Positions 56,127 through 64,000 of a DNA stretch of 64,000 bases are shown piece after piece. Position 1 is the first letter of the stretch; the number at the start of each line of letters is the position of its first letter. Below the pieces are notes generated by a model. The model worked only from the letters and a program-made list of their open reading frames with translations, ran no database searches and was not told the origin of the DNA. The DNA comes from Orientallactaga sibirica (taxonomy: Eukaryota > Chordata > Mammalia > Rodentia > Dipodidae), in NCBI GenBank assembly GCA_036365145.1, contig JAEOAD010001365.1, forward strand, positions 6,422,501-6,486,500, in the 5' to 3' direction. The position numbers and the translations under genes were made by a program.

Positions 56127-57186
56127 AGTACAAAGCAGGCTGCCCCAGGTTCTGTTCCATGCTCCCGAGTCTCTGAAACGGAGTGCTTAGTGGTGTCGGA
56201 GGACCCTGGTCTCTGAAGATATCTTACCTGCATCAGATGACCACAAGGCAGAAGTGAGAACCTCCGGGCAGAAGGAGGAGTGTCACAGATAATAGAGAAA
56301 ATGCAGATTCACAGCCCCCCTCTCCCCCCTCGCATATAGCGTCTCCACGGGAGTCTGCATGAAATTCAGAGAGAGAACCAAGGCTGAGGGGACAGCTCTT
56401 AGGACCATCCTGATTCCTCTAGGCATCTCTGTTCCCCAGGGGTCGGCCTCCAGGACTTCAGAGTCTGTAGGTTAAAAGACACAGGCTTCCATGTAGGCCC
56501 CCGTGGGGTCTACCCAGGAAGTCTTATGCTAGAGGGAACACACAGCTGAGACTGGTGACTGGTTCCTGCGAAGGGTCAAGAAGGGTGAGTGGGACAGGAC
56601 AAGTGGAAGGTCAACGCTGTGCCTGTCTCTACCGATGGCCAATGGATCTCTGGAGGTGAAGGTCTCAAGAGCGACATCAGGTATTCCTCGTGCCAGGGTA
56701 CCCAAGCACCCCAGGGTCTTGCTCAGGGTGAAGAACCAGCATGCCCCAAGCACTGTGGGCTGGGAGGGTGCAACGCTGCTTTGTGCCTCCCCAGGCAAGC
56801 TCAGCTGCACTCAGCCAGTTGTCCTTCCATGAAGGCCTGGAGTCACCTCCCTTCCTCCATGGTGACCCCTGCCTTGACCAGACATTCGCTCCCCTCCACC
56901 CAGGGAGTGGGCTTTCCCAAGGAGCAAGCAGGGAATGCCAGCAACACGTGCACTGCCTGGGCCTACCTGGCGTGAATGTTGCCGGTACACATGATGGCAT
57001 CACCTTCCATGTGACATATTGCATGTCACAACAGAGACCACTAATGGCTCAGGTGTGCGTCTTGTCTTTGCTGGCACCTAGAAACGCTCTCCACGACCCC
57101 AAAACCTTGAACACATAGTGAAGATTTCTGGGGGCCTCTGAGAGCAACAGCTCTGTGCTTCTGATGGTGTCTAGTTAGTTCCTGCT
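56127..57186. other. Single-copy non-coding DNA
   Basis: Overlapping ORFs of 115-128 codons in several frames (56589-57118) reflect GC-rich composition. No domain or consistent splice context. Confidence 0.4.
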
Positions 57187-57772
57187 GCAGACTTTCTTCC
57201 TTTCCTTCCTTCTTTCCTTCCCTCTCGTCCTTCTTTCCTTCCTTCTTTTTATCTTTCCTCTCTTCCTTCTTTCCTTCCTTCTTTCCTTCCCTCTCGTCCT
57301 TCTTTCCTTCCTTCTTTTCATCTTTCCCTCTCTTCCTTCTTTCCTTCCTTCTTTTCATCTTTCCTCTCTTCCTTCTTTCCTTCCTTCTTTTTATCTTTCC
57401 TCTCTTCCTTCTTTCCTTCCTTCTTACCTTCCCTCTCTTCCTTCTTTCCTTCCTTCTTTTCATCTTTCCCTCTCTTCTTTCCTTCCTTCTTTTCATCTTT
57501 TGTCTCTTCCTTCTTTCCTTCCTTCTTTTCATCTTTCCCTCTCTTCCTGCTTTCCTTCCTTCTTACCTTCCCTCTCTTCCTTCTTTCCTTCCTTCTTTTC
57601 ACCTTTCCCTCTCTTCCTGCTTTCCTTCCTTCTTACCTTCCCTCTCTTCCTTCCTTCTTTTCATCTTTTGTCCCTTCCTTCTTTCCTTCCTTCTTTTCAT
57701 CTTTTCCTCTCTTCCTTCTTTCCTTCCTTCTTTTCTTTTCCCTCCACCCTTCCTTTCTTTTCCTTCTTTTTT
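57187..57772. repeat. Polypyrimidine minisatellite, higher-order unit about 33-37 bp
   Basis: CTTCCTT-type repeats are punctuated by CATCTTT at 57319 and 57356 and TATCTTT at 57392, giving a period near 36-37 bp with variants. About 585 bp almost entirely C/T. The 163-codon minus-strand ORF (KRRKERRKRG repeats) is an artefact. Confidence 0.95.
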
Positions 57773-57821
57773 AATCTTTGTGCTTTGTTTCTGTGTGTTG
57801 GTGTTGGGATGTTTGTTTATT

Positions 57822-58045
57822 TGGTAGAACTGTGTTTTAAACCTAAGGTCACCCATATGCTAGACAAGCACTCTCCCACAGGGCTACATCTTCAGCCTTC
57901 TTTTCCCTTTTTATCTTGACACAGGATCTCAAGTTACCCATGCTGGCCTTGAACTTGCTCATGAGTAGCCCAGGCAGCTCTTGAACTTGGGATTCCCCCT
58001 GCCTTGACCTTAGAGTAACTGAGATGTCAGGCCTGTATCACCAGC
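57822..58045 (-). mobile_element. B1-dID-like composite SINE, reverse orientation
   Basis: A reversed ID part (AACCTAAGGTCACCCATATG, GACAAGCACTCTCCCACAGG) is followed by a reversed B1 part (CACAGGATCTCAAGTTACCC, GGATTCCCCCTGCCTTGACC). On the minus strand the order is B1 then ID. Confidence 0.6.
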
Positions 58046-58604
58046 CCTGCAACATTCTGCTCTTCAAGGGCTCTTTGCATTCTGACTTCTCACCTCAAAC
58101 TCTAGAAACATTTTTGCTCACTGAACACAGGAACATTGAACATCTCCAGCCACCACAAGGAGGTGTCATGGAGACTGTCCTGCACTGTATTCGGGGAAGA
58201 AAATCAGATATTCCCAGTGACAGAAGGGACTGTCAATGCCTGTGAGCCCTAAACTGACAGGACAGGCAGGGAAGCCCACAACCCATTTTCAAGAGGCCTT
58301 CCTGTCTGAAGAAGAGTCTCCCACCACATAGGCACCTGAACTTGAGTCTTGGTTATATGGTCAAGTTTTAGAGGGCTAGGCAGAGAGTTTTTGGTCCTAG
58401 AAAAGATAAAACTCATGCAAGAGCAAAGCCATTGGTCAGCCTTGTCTCTGTTCTCACATATACTACATGCTGTTGAAAGAAGGTTTCATTGAGTGCAGAT
58501 CCTGGAGCACCCAAGTCAGGCAGCCCAGGAGACCCACAGGCTACTGGCTTTCTCTGACCCCCAGGGAAGCCTCCCACTGTGGTGGCGGGCAGTGGGAATC
58601 GGTT
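58046..58604. other. Single-copy non-coding DNA
   Basis: No repeat or exon recognised. Confidence 0.4.
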
Positions 58605-58619
58605 TCATTTACCTTTCTT

Positions 58620-58858
58620 ATTTTTTTTATTTTTTTATTTTTTTTTTTTTGAGAGAGGCAGATAGCAAATGGGTGCACCAGCAGCCTCTCAGCTGCTGTG
58701 AACAAACTCCAGATGCATGCTCCCCCTTGTGGGCAAGTGTGGCATTGCGTCCTTGTGTCACTTTTTGTGTCTGGCTAAACGTGGGACCTGGAGAATCGAA
58801 TGGGCATTCCTAGGTTTGGCAGGCAGGCACCTTAACTGCTAAGCCATCTCTCCAGCCC
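58620..58858 (-). mobile_element. DIP SINE, long subfamily, reverse orientation
   Basis: Includes the reversed extra segment CCTTGTGGGCAAGTGTGGCA diagnostic of the long form. Flanked by CATTTACCTTTCTT (58605) and CATTTACCTCTTTG (58859). Confidence 0.88.
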
Positions 58859-58867
58859 CCATTTACC

Positions 58868-59425
58868 TCTTTGTTGCTAACACAAACATCTGACCAGAAG
58901 CAGTTTATGGGATGAAAGGGTTTATTTCAGGCTTACAGATTCCAGGACAAGCACCATCAATGGTAGAGGAAGCCAGCTCACTTCAGCATCCACCAGAGAG
59001 AGACACAACTGACAAGAATAGCAAGTGCAGACAGCCAGAGCTCAACCTGACTCTCTACATACCTAGCAGGCCTATCCTAAAGATCACCCCCAGTGACACA
59101 CCCCCTGCAGCAGGGACATGCCTGCCAGGGACTTAAGTAGTAAGTTTAATCTTAATCAAAAATGCCCGAGTCGGGCTGGAGAGATGGCTTAGCAGTTAAG
59201 GTGCTTGACTGCAAAGCCAAAGGACCCAGATTCAATTCCCCAGGACCCAGGTAAAGCCAGAAGAACAAGGTGGTGCATGTGTCTGGAGTTCGTTTGCAGC
59301 AGCTAGAGGCAGTGGTACACCCATTCTCTCTCCCTCTCCCCCATCTGCCTCTCTCAAATAAATAAATAAAATTTTTAAAAGTTTTTTTTAAATGCCTGAG
59401 TCTATGGGGCCCCACACTCAAACCT
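58868..59425 (-). mobile_element. URR1-like repeat, split by a DIP SINE
   Basis: ACATCTGACCAGAAGCAGTT and GGGTTTATTTCAGGCTTACA mark its reversed 3' end. It continues past the DIP to CTATGGGGCCCCACACTCAA. Confidence 0.55.
59173..59389 (+). mobile_element. DIP-type SINE nested in the URR1-like repeat
   Basis: Complete copy flanked by AAATGCCCGAGTC (59160-59172) and AAATGCCTGAGTC (59390-59402). Confidence 0.94.
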
Positions 59426-59559
59426 CACCAGGGCAGACCTCACCAGGGCAGAAGTGTTGCACCCAAGGACAATTGGCTGAGTATAGCTGAATGCAGTCAG
59501 GGAGGTCAGGGAGCTCGCAGTGCATTCTATAGGAGCACCAGGAGTCCCATGGGACCTTT

Positions 59560-59965
59560 CTGAAGGTGAATTAATGATGTCAACAGCAACCCTGTACATT
59601 AGTCCCCTGGCAGTAAAGATAGCGTTACTGTTTGGATATGAAGCATCTACTGAATGGATCATGCGTGAAGGTTTGTGCCCAGCAGGTGGTGCTATTGAGC
59701 AGTTGGGCTCTTACGAGGTGTGTCCTGGATAGAAATGGTGGGTGACTGAGGGTGTGCCCTTCCCCTTTTCATTTCTAGCTGCTAAGAGGTGAGCACTCTA
59801 CCCCACTACATGCTCCATGGAGCTCAGCCTCACCTCAAGCCAGACACATAGTCCTAAGAGCCCACAGTGAACCCTCCGAAACCATGAGCCAAACCAAGCC
59901 TTCCTCCTCAAGGTGTTTTCCCCCGATATTTTGTCACAGCAACATAAAACAGACTAACACAATTA
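59560..59965 (+). mobile_element. URR1-like repeat
   Basis: TACTGTTTGGATATGAAGCA near the start and GAAACCATGAGCCAAACCAA followed by GATATTTTGTCACAGCAACA at the end. No ORF. Confidence 0.5.
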
Positions 59966-60784
59966 TGCCCATAAAAAACAAGGCAAAAACCAAAAAATGG
60001 GCAATCCTGAGGTACCATGCACACTGAATCTGGGGTATACAAAGCTGAATTCTTTATAAAGTCCCCACTGACTGTCCTGTCTGCTTCCTGCAAAGATCCA
60101 TCCTGACATAACCACAGGGCCATCAGTGTTTGCTCACAGCCCTTCTAAAACCATTTCTACAGTCCTCCAAACTGTCCTCAGTTGTCAAAACCCATCAGGC
60201 TTTTTTTTTTTAATCTCACAAATAAGTCCTGCTCCTTAAAAGCTATTCATCTTTGTCTCAAAGGAGACTTTTGAGATGGCACTCCCATTAGGTCCCTATG
60301 AAAAGGGCTTCCCCAAAAGAATTTCCTCAAAATACACTAAATCATGTTAAAAACATTTTCATAAAATGTGTGTTGAGAAGAGACAAGTTAAATTCTCAAA
60401 AGCTTCATTATTGGAGCAAAAATTAATATTTGTACTGTTCGTAAATTGGAATAAAATTGCAAAGATGCAAACACCATCCTATATCATAATCTATAAAACA
60501 GTCACACATGTTAAATCAACTGTAAAAATGATTTAAAATCTACATGAATAATTTTATTAAACTGACTTGAAATCATATTTTGTGCTACCTTCATTTATTA
60601 ACCACGTCTCCAACTACAGTGAGGTTATAATGGATTTTCTTTTCTTTTTTTTTTTGTTTTTTTTTGTTTTGTTTTGTTTTTTGCAAATAGAGATATATTC
60701 CCAAGTAATGCTATCCATGAAAAGGTGGCCTGTGATTTCCCCCACACGACATAGAGAATGGACATGCAGAATGGTTGCAGTTAC
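59966..60784. other. AT-rich single-copy DNA
   Basis: 60320-60600 is strongly AT-rich without a recognised repeat. T-runs at 60642-60682 encode the poly-Phe seen in a chance ORF. Confidence 0.4.
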
Positions 60785-61127
60785 TTTCTCATTGGCGAGA
60801 CAAACATCTGACCAGAGGCAACTTATGAAAGGAGAGGGTTTATTTTAGGCTTACAAATTCCAGGGGGAAACCTCATCATGATGGGAAGAAACGCTAGCTC
60901 ACTTCATCATATCTCCACAGTAAAGAGAGAAAGAGAGAACAGCCAGAGCTCAAGCTGGCTCTGAACACACAGAGCTGGACCCCACCCCAAGGTCCCTGAT
61001 GACACACTTCCTCCAGCGGGGCTCCCCTGCCCACAGACTGTACTAGAAGGAGACTGACTAGAAAACTGAATCACAAATACCTGAGGCTACGGGGACATTA
61101 CATTCAAAAGCACCACACAAGGAATGC
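60785..61127 (-). mobile_element. URR1-like repeat, reverse orientation
   Basis: ACATCTGACCAGAGGCAACT, GAGGGTTTATTTTAGGCTTA at one end and GGCTACGGGGACATTACATT at the other, matching 58868-59425. Confidence 0.55.
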
Positions 61128-61255
61128 CATGTTAGTTACACAGCACACAGTGTCTCCAGAGCACAATAAGAGAACTTAGGACAGTACACAAGGTCTGTAT
61201 GCATACTGCGCTCAGGGTAGGGGCAAGGAGATCGTAATTCACAAGTGCCTAGTGA

Positions 61256-61570
61256 TGTGGTTTAAATCTAGAATGTCGCCCATAGGCTTGTGTTTTGAGC
61301 TCTTGGCTCCCAGCTGGTGATAGTATTGGAAAGCTATGAGCCCTTGGGAGCGCATCCTGGCTGGCTACCCTTCCTTGGTGCTGGCCTGCTTTTTCTGCTT
61401 CTTGCAAGCTGTGATGTGAGGCTCTGGAGGCTCAGAAAACTCACCACGCCTTCCTTGTAAGGATGGGCTGACACTTCCGAAACCACGAGCCAAAATAAAA
61501 CTCACCTCTCTTAGGTTGCTTCTGTCAGATATTTTGTCACAGCAACAAGAAAGGCACCTTGTATATACCA
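61256..61570 (+). mobile_element. URR1-like repeat
   Basis: ATGTGGTTTAAATCTAGAAT, CCCATAGGCTTGTGTTTTGA, then GAAACCACGAGCCAAAATAA and ATTTTGTCACAGCAACAAGA. Confidence 0.55.
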
Positions 61571-61955
61571 TAAACAGAGACCATGGTATGGAGTTTCTCA
61601 GAGTGTCTGAAGTTTAGATGTAAGGAGATACAACTTCTTGGAGAGGGTCTAGGCATCCCTGGGCAGTTAGCCCTTGTTAATCTAAGCCAGTGGCATGACG
61701 TTGACTTGCCTGAAACTTCCCTGATCTTTGTCCTCCCCCCTCAAGACCCGTCCAGGTCAGCAGGCGACCAGCTGCTGCCTTCATTTCCTCCTAAGATGGT
61801 GAGGAGCCAGCAAGCTGTGTGAAGATATTTTTTCAGGACACTGGTCCACCATGCTCAGTCTTTCACCTCATTCCTCTACCCCAACCTGTCCTCTGCAAAA
61901 AGAAAAAGAAGAAGAAGATGAAGAGGGAGGAGGAAGAAGAAGGAGAAAAAGAAGA
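61571..61955. other. Single-copy DNA ending in a GAA-rich run
   Basis: No exon recognised. 61898-61955 is an imperfect (GAA/GGA)n purine run. Confidence 0.45.
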
Positions 61956-61959
61956 CATG

Positions 61960-62113
61960 TAGCTGGGCGTGGAGGAGCACACCTTTAATCTCAGCACTTG
62001 GGAGGCAGAAGTAGGAGGATTGCCATGAATTCAAGGCCTCTCTGAGATTACATAGTGAATTCCAGGTCAGCCTAGGCTAGAGTGAGACCCTACCTTGAAC
62101 AAAAAAAAAAAAA
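61960..62113 (+). mobile_element. B1 SINE
   Basis: TAGCTGGGCGTGGAGGAGCA start, CAGCACTTGGGAGGCAGAAG, and poly(A) end. Inserted in the GAA-rich run, which continues after it. Confidence 0.92.
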
Positions 62114-62134
62114 GGAGAAGAAGGAGAAGACAGG

Positions 62135-62530
62135 AGTCTGGCAACAGATAAATTTCTCTGAGTGTCTTCAGAAGTTTATATTGATTTGTCAAATGAAAAT
62201 AGCCCCTGGGCATGCCAGGAGAGATTGTCTTGATTAGGTTAATGGAGGTGGGAGGGCCCACCCTAGCTGTGGGCCGCACCATCCCATGGGCTCGTGTGTC
62301 TTGTGCTGTATAAAAGGAGAGAGCTGGCTGAGCTCCAGCCGTCAGCACTCTCTGCTTCCTCACTGTGGACTAAATGTGACCAGCTTGCCTCAAGCTCCTG
62401 CAGCTACCCTGTGCCTGCTATGATGGGCTGTAACCTCCTCCTCCAACTGTAAGTAGAAGGAAACCCTCCCTCCAGTAGCTTCTGGATGTTAGGCATGTGA
62501 TCACAGCAACAAGGGAGCACTGATAGTGTC
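62135..62530 (+). mobile_element. DNA-transposon-like repeat (URR1/MER-type)
   Basis: CATGCCAGGAGAGATTGTCT, TGGAGGTGGGAGGGCCCACC and the end GTGATCACAGCAACAAGGGA resemble mammalian hAT/MER-type non-autonomous elements. The TATA-like sequence near 62310 is part of the repeat, so I do not read it as a promoter. Confidence 0.45.
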
Positions 62531-62564
62531 CTCGCTATGTTTGTTTTGTTTGTTTTATTTTATT

Positions 62565-63045
62565 TTATTTTTTTTGAGTTATTGAACCCAGGTCCTTACA
62601 CATGCTTGTATGTGCTCTGTTGCTGAGTCATGCCCCTAGCCCCTCACTGCTAGGTTTCTGGCAAGCTTTCTACCACAGTCCTCTTTTAAATGTAAGCTAG
62701 GATTTCAAGGGCTGAAGAGATGGCTTAGCGGTTAAGGTGTTTGCCTGCAAAGCAGCAGAACCTCAGTTCAATTCCCCAGGACCCACATAAGCCAGATGCA
62801 CAAGGTGGTGCATGAGTCTGGAGTTCGTTTGCAGTGGCTAGAGGCCCTGGCGTACCCATACTCTCTCTCTCTCTCTGTCTCTCTGTCTCTCCCTCTCAAA
62901 TAAATAAAAAATAAATATTAAAAAAAAAAAAGATAAGCTGGATTTCAAGTTGCCCAGGCTGGCCTTGAACTCACTTTGTAGCAACGGTAATCCTTGATCT
63001 CCTGACCCGCCTGCCTTGCCCCGTGAGTCACTAGAATTACTGGTC
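62565..63045 (-). mobile_element. B1-dID-like composite SINE, split by a DIP SINE
   Basis: Reversed ID part at 62572-62641 (TTGAACCCAGGTCCTTACAC, GCTGAGTCATGCCCCTAGCC) and reversed B1 part at 62945-63040 (CAGGCTGGCCTTGAACTCAC). On the minus strand the order is again B1 then ID. Confidence 0.5.
62710..62933 (+). mobile_element. DIP-type SINE with target-site duplication
   Basis: Complete copy flanked by TAAGCTAGGATTTCAAG (62693-62709) and TAAGCTGGATTTCAAG (62934-62949). Confidence 0.94.
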
Positions 63046-64000
63046 CTTAGAACACCTCTTACTTCATGGAGACAAGCACAGAGGACTGTCCTCTGTAGAC
63101 GCATCTCCGTGTTTCCTTTGGATCAAATATAAGAAGAAGATGGAACAGTTCAGAAATTACAGAAAACAGGGAAATCTGAGCAGCGCTCATATTACCTTTG
63201 CCTTTGAAAATAAAGGAAAAAAAAAAAAAAAGGAAGAAGAAGAAAAAGTCTGAAGCAGAGAGTATGCCCACCAGTGCCCCAGTGAACCTGTCTCCTCCAA
63301 GGCTTGCTCACCAGCCACAGGGCATGCATGGGGCCTCTAGGCTCCGTGAGGCCTAAATGCTTGAATCAGCCAACTCAAGCTCATCGGTTTACCCACATAC
63401 CAGAGCAACTGCCACCATACCCCATCCAGAATGCTACGGAGATGTTTAATGGCACCAAAGCCAAAATGGCATCCATGTCCCTGGAGATGGAGGGAAGGAC
63501 TCTTAGATCAGTGGGCACCACCCTATAGATACATCAAGAGTGGCGCTATGAGAGATGAGGCTACGTAAGGAAAGCCAGCCTTGTGAGGCATTGCTGTAGG
63601 AAAGCCAGGCAGACAACACAGCCCACATCGCCTTTTGCTGCACTGGTTTCCATAGGAAAAGGCTCAGTGGAGATCAGGGCAAGGTGACAGGGAAGATGGG
63701 CCGCAGAGGCAGGCCCCTGGTCTGCCCAAAAGGCTGGACAGCTGAGTGTAGCGAGAGGGAAGACATCAAAGTGAGGCTAGGGTCTCTTGTCCAAAGGTAT
63801 CGGGCGCACCTGCCATTCCATGGGGGAGTTTATTGACTCCTGCCCGTGGCCAATGAGATGTGAATAGCACGACATGGCCCTGAGAGTGATGCCCCAGAAG
63901 GTAATGGGAAGGTGCCTGTCCTCAGAGCAGATATCAAAGGTGGTTGCCACACCCCTCAGGCAGGGTGCCTCCAAGGAATGCTTGACAGCTGAGGTACCCC
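63046..64000. other. Single-copy non-coding DNA
   Basis: No repeat except an A-rich run near 63217-63245. No exon recognised. Confidence 0.4.

Noticed and set aside
57041..57602. Lys/Arg/Glu-rich minus-strand ORFs of 94-163 codons resembling a nuclear basic protein
   Set aside because: Pure consequence of the polypyrimidine array on the other strand.
62290..62345. TATA-like sequence TGTATAAAAGGAGAG as a promoter
   Set aside because: It lies within a dispersed DNA-transposon-like repeat, with no adjacent exon.

Overview
This window is vertebrate nuclear DNA from a rodent, most likely a jerboa or a close dipodoid relative. The evidence is the interspersed repeats. About twenty copies of a tRNA-derived SINE have the head GGCTGGAGAGATGGCTTAG, a GTTCGATTCCCCAG B-box core, a CT-rich stretch and an AAATAAATAAA tail. 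I read these as the DIP family, the dipodoid branch of the rodent B2 superfamily. They are mixed with rodent B1 (7SL-derived), ID-like and B1-dID-like composite SINEs. There are no operons, bacterial genes or CRISPR arrays. Nearly all open reading frames in the window are chance ORFs or by-products of microsatellites.

Only one coding segment can be supported: a terminal exon on the minus strand (18210 down to 17969). It encodes one C2H2 zinc finger, a basic patch and an acidic tail, is preceded by a good splice acceptor, and is followed by a 3' UTR of about 2.7 kb ending near 15.24 kb. The protein resembles the ZNF536/ZNF516/ZNF219 type of zinc-finger regulator. ZNF536 is my first guess, not a firm identification. 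On that reading, 18.2-64 kb is intronic (upstream on the minus strand) and 1-15.2 kb lies downstream of the gene.

Layout: 0.6-8.4 kb is SINE-rich, with an L1 3' end and a 235-bp purine microsatellite. 8.4-15 kb is mostly single copy, with an ancient L1M fragment and an AT-rich, homeobox-motif-like stretch near 10.6-10.9 kb. 15.2-18.2 kb is the terminal exon and 3' UTR. 18.3-19 kb is a 39-bp VNTR within about 100 bp of the splice acceptor. 19-33 kb is a mosaic of nested SINEs and DNA-transposon-like repeats, including one inserted inside a DIP SINE. 33.13-40.18 kb is a head-to-tail tandem duplication of a 3.5-kb unit, nearly identical apart from homopolymer-length differences and a handful of substitutions. 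40.5-54.5 kb is strikingly SINE-poor and has several stretches that look like conserved non-coding elements. 54.5-63 kb is again repeat-dense, with two large polypurine/polypyrimidine arrays and a cluster of DNA-transposon-like repeats.

I found no new enzymatic or defence system. The most useful leads are the tandem duplication (real or an assembly artefact), the lineage-specific DNA transposition implied at 31.1-31.4 kb, the terminal zinc-finger exon, and the SINE-poor block as a possible regulatory archipelago.
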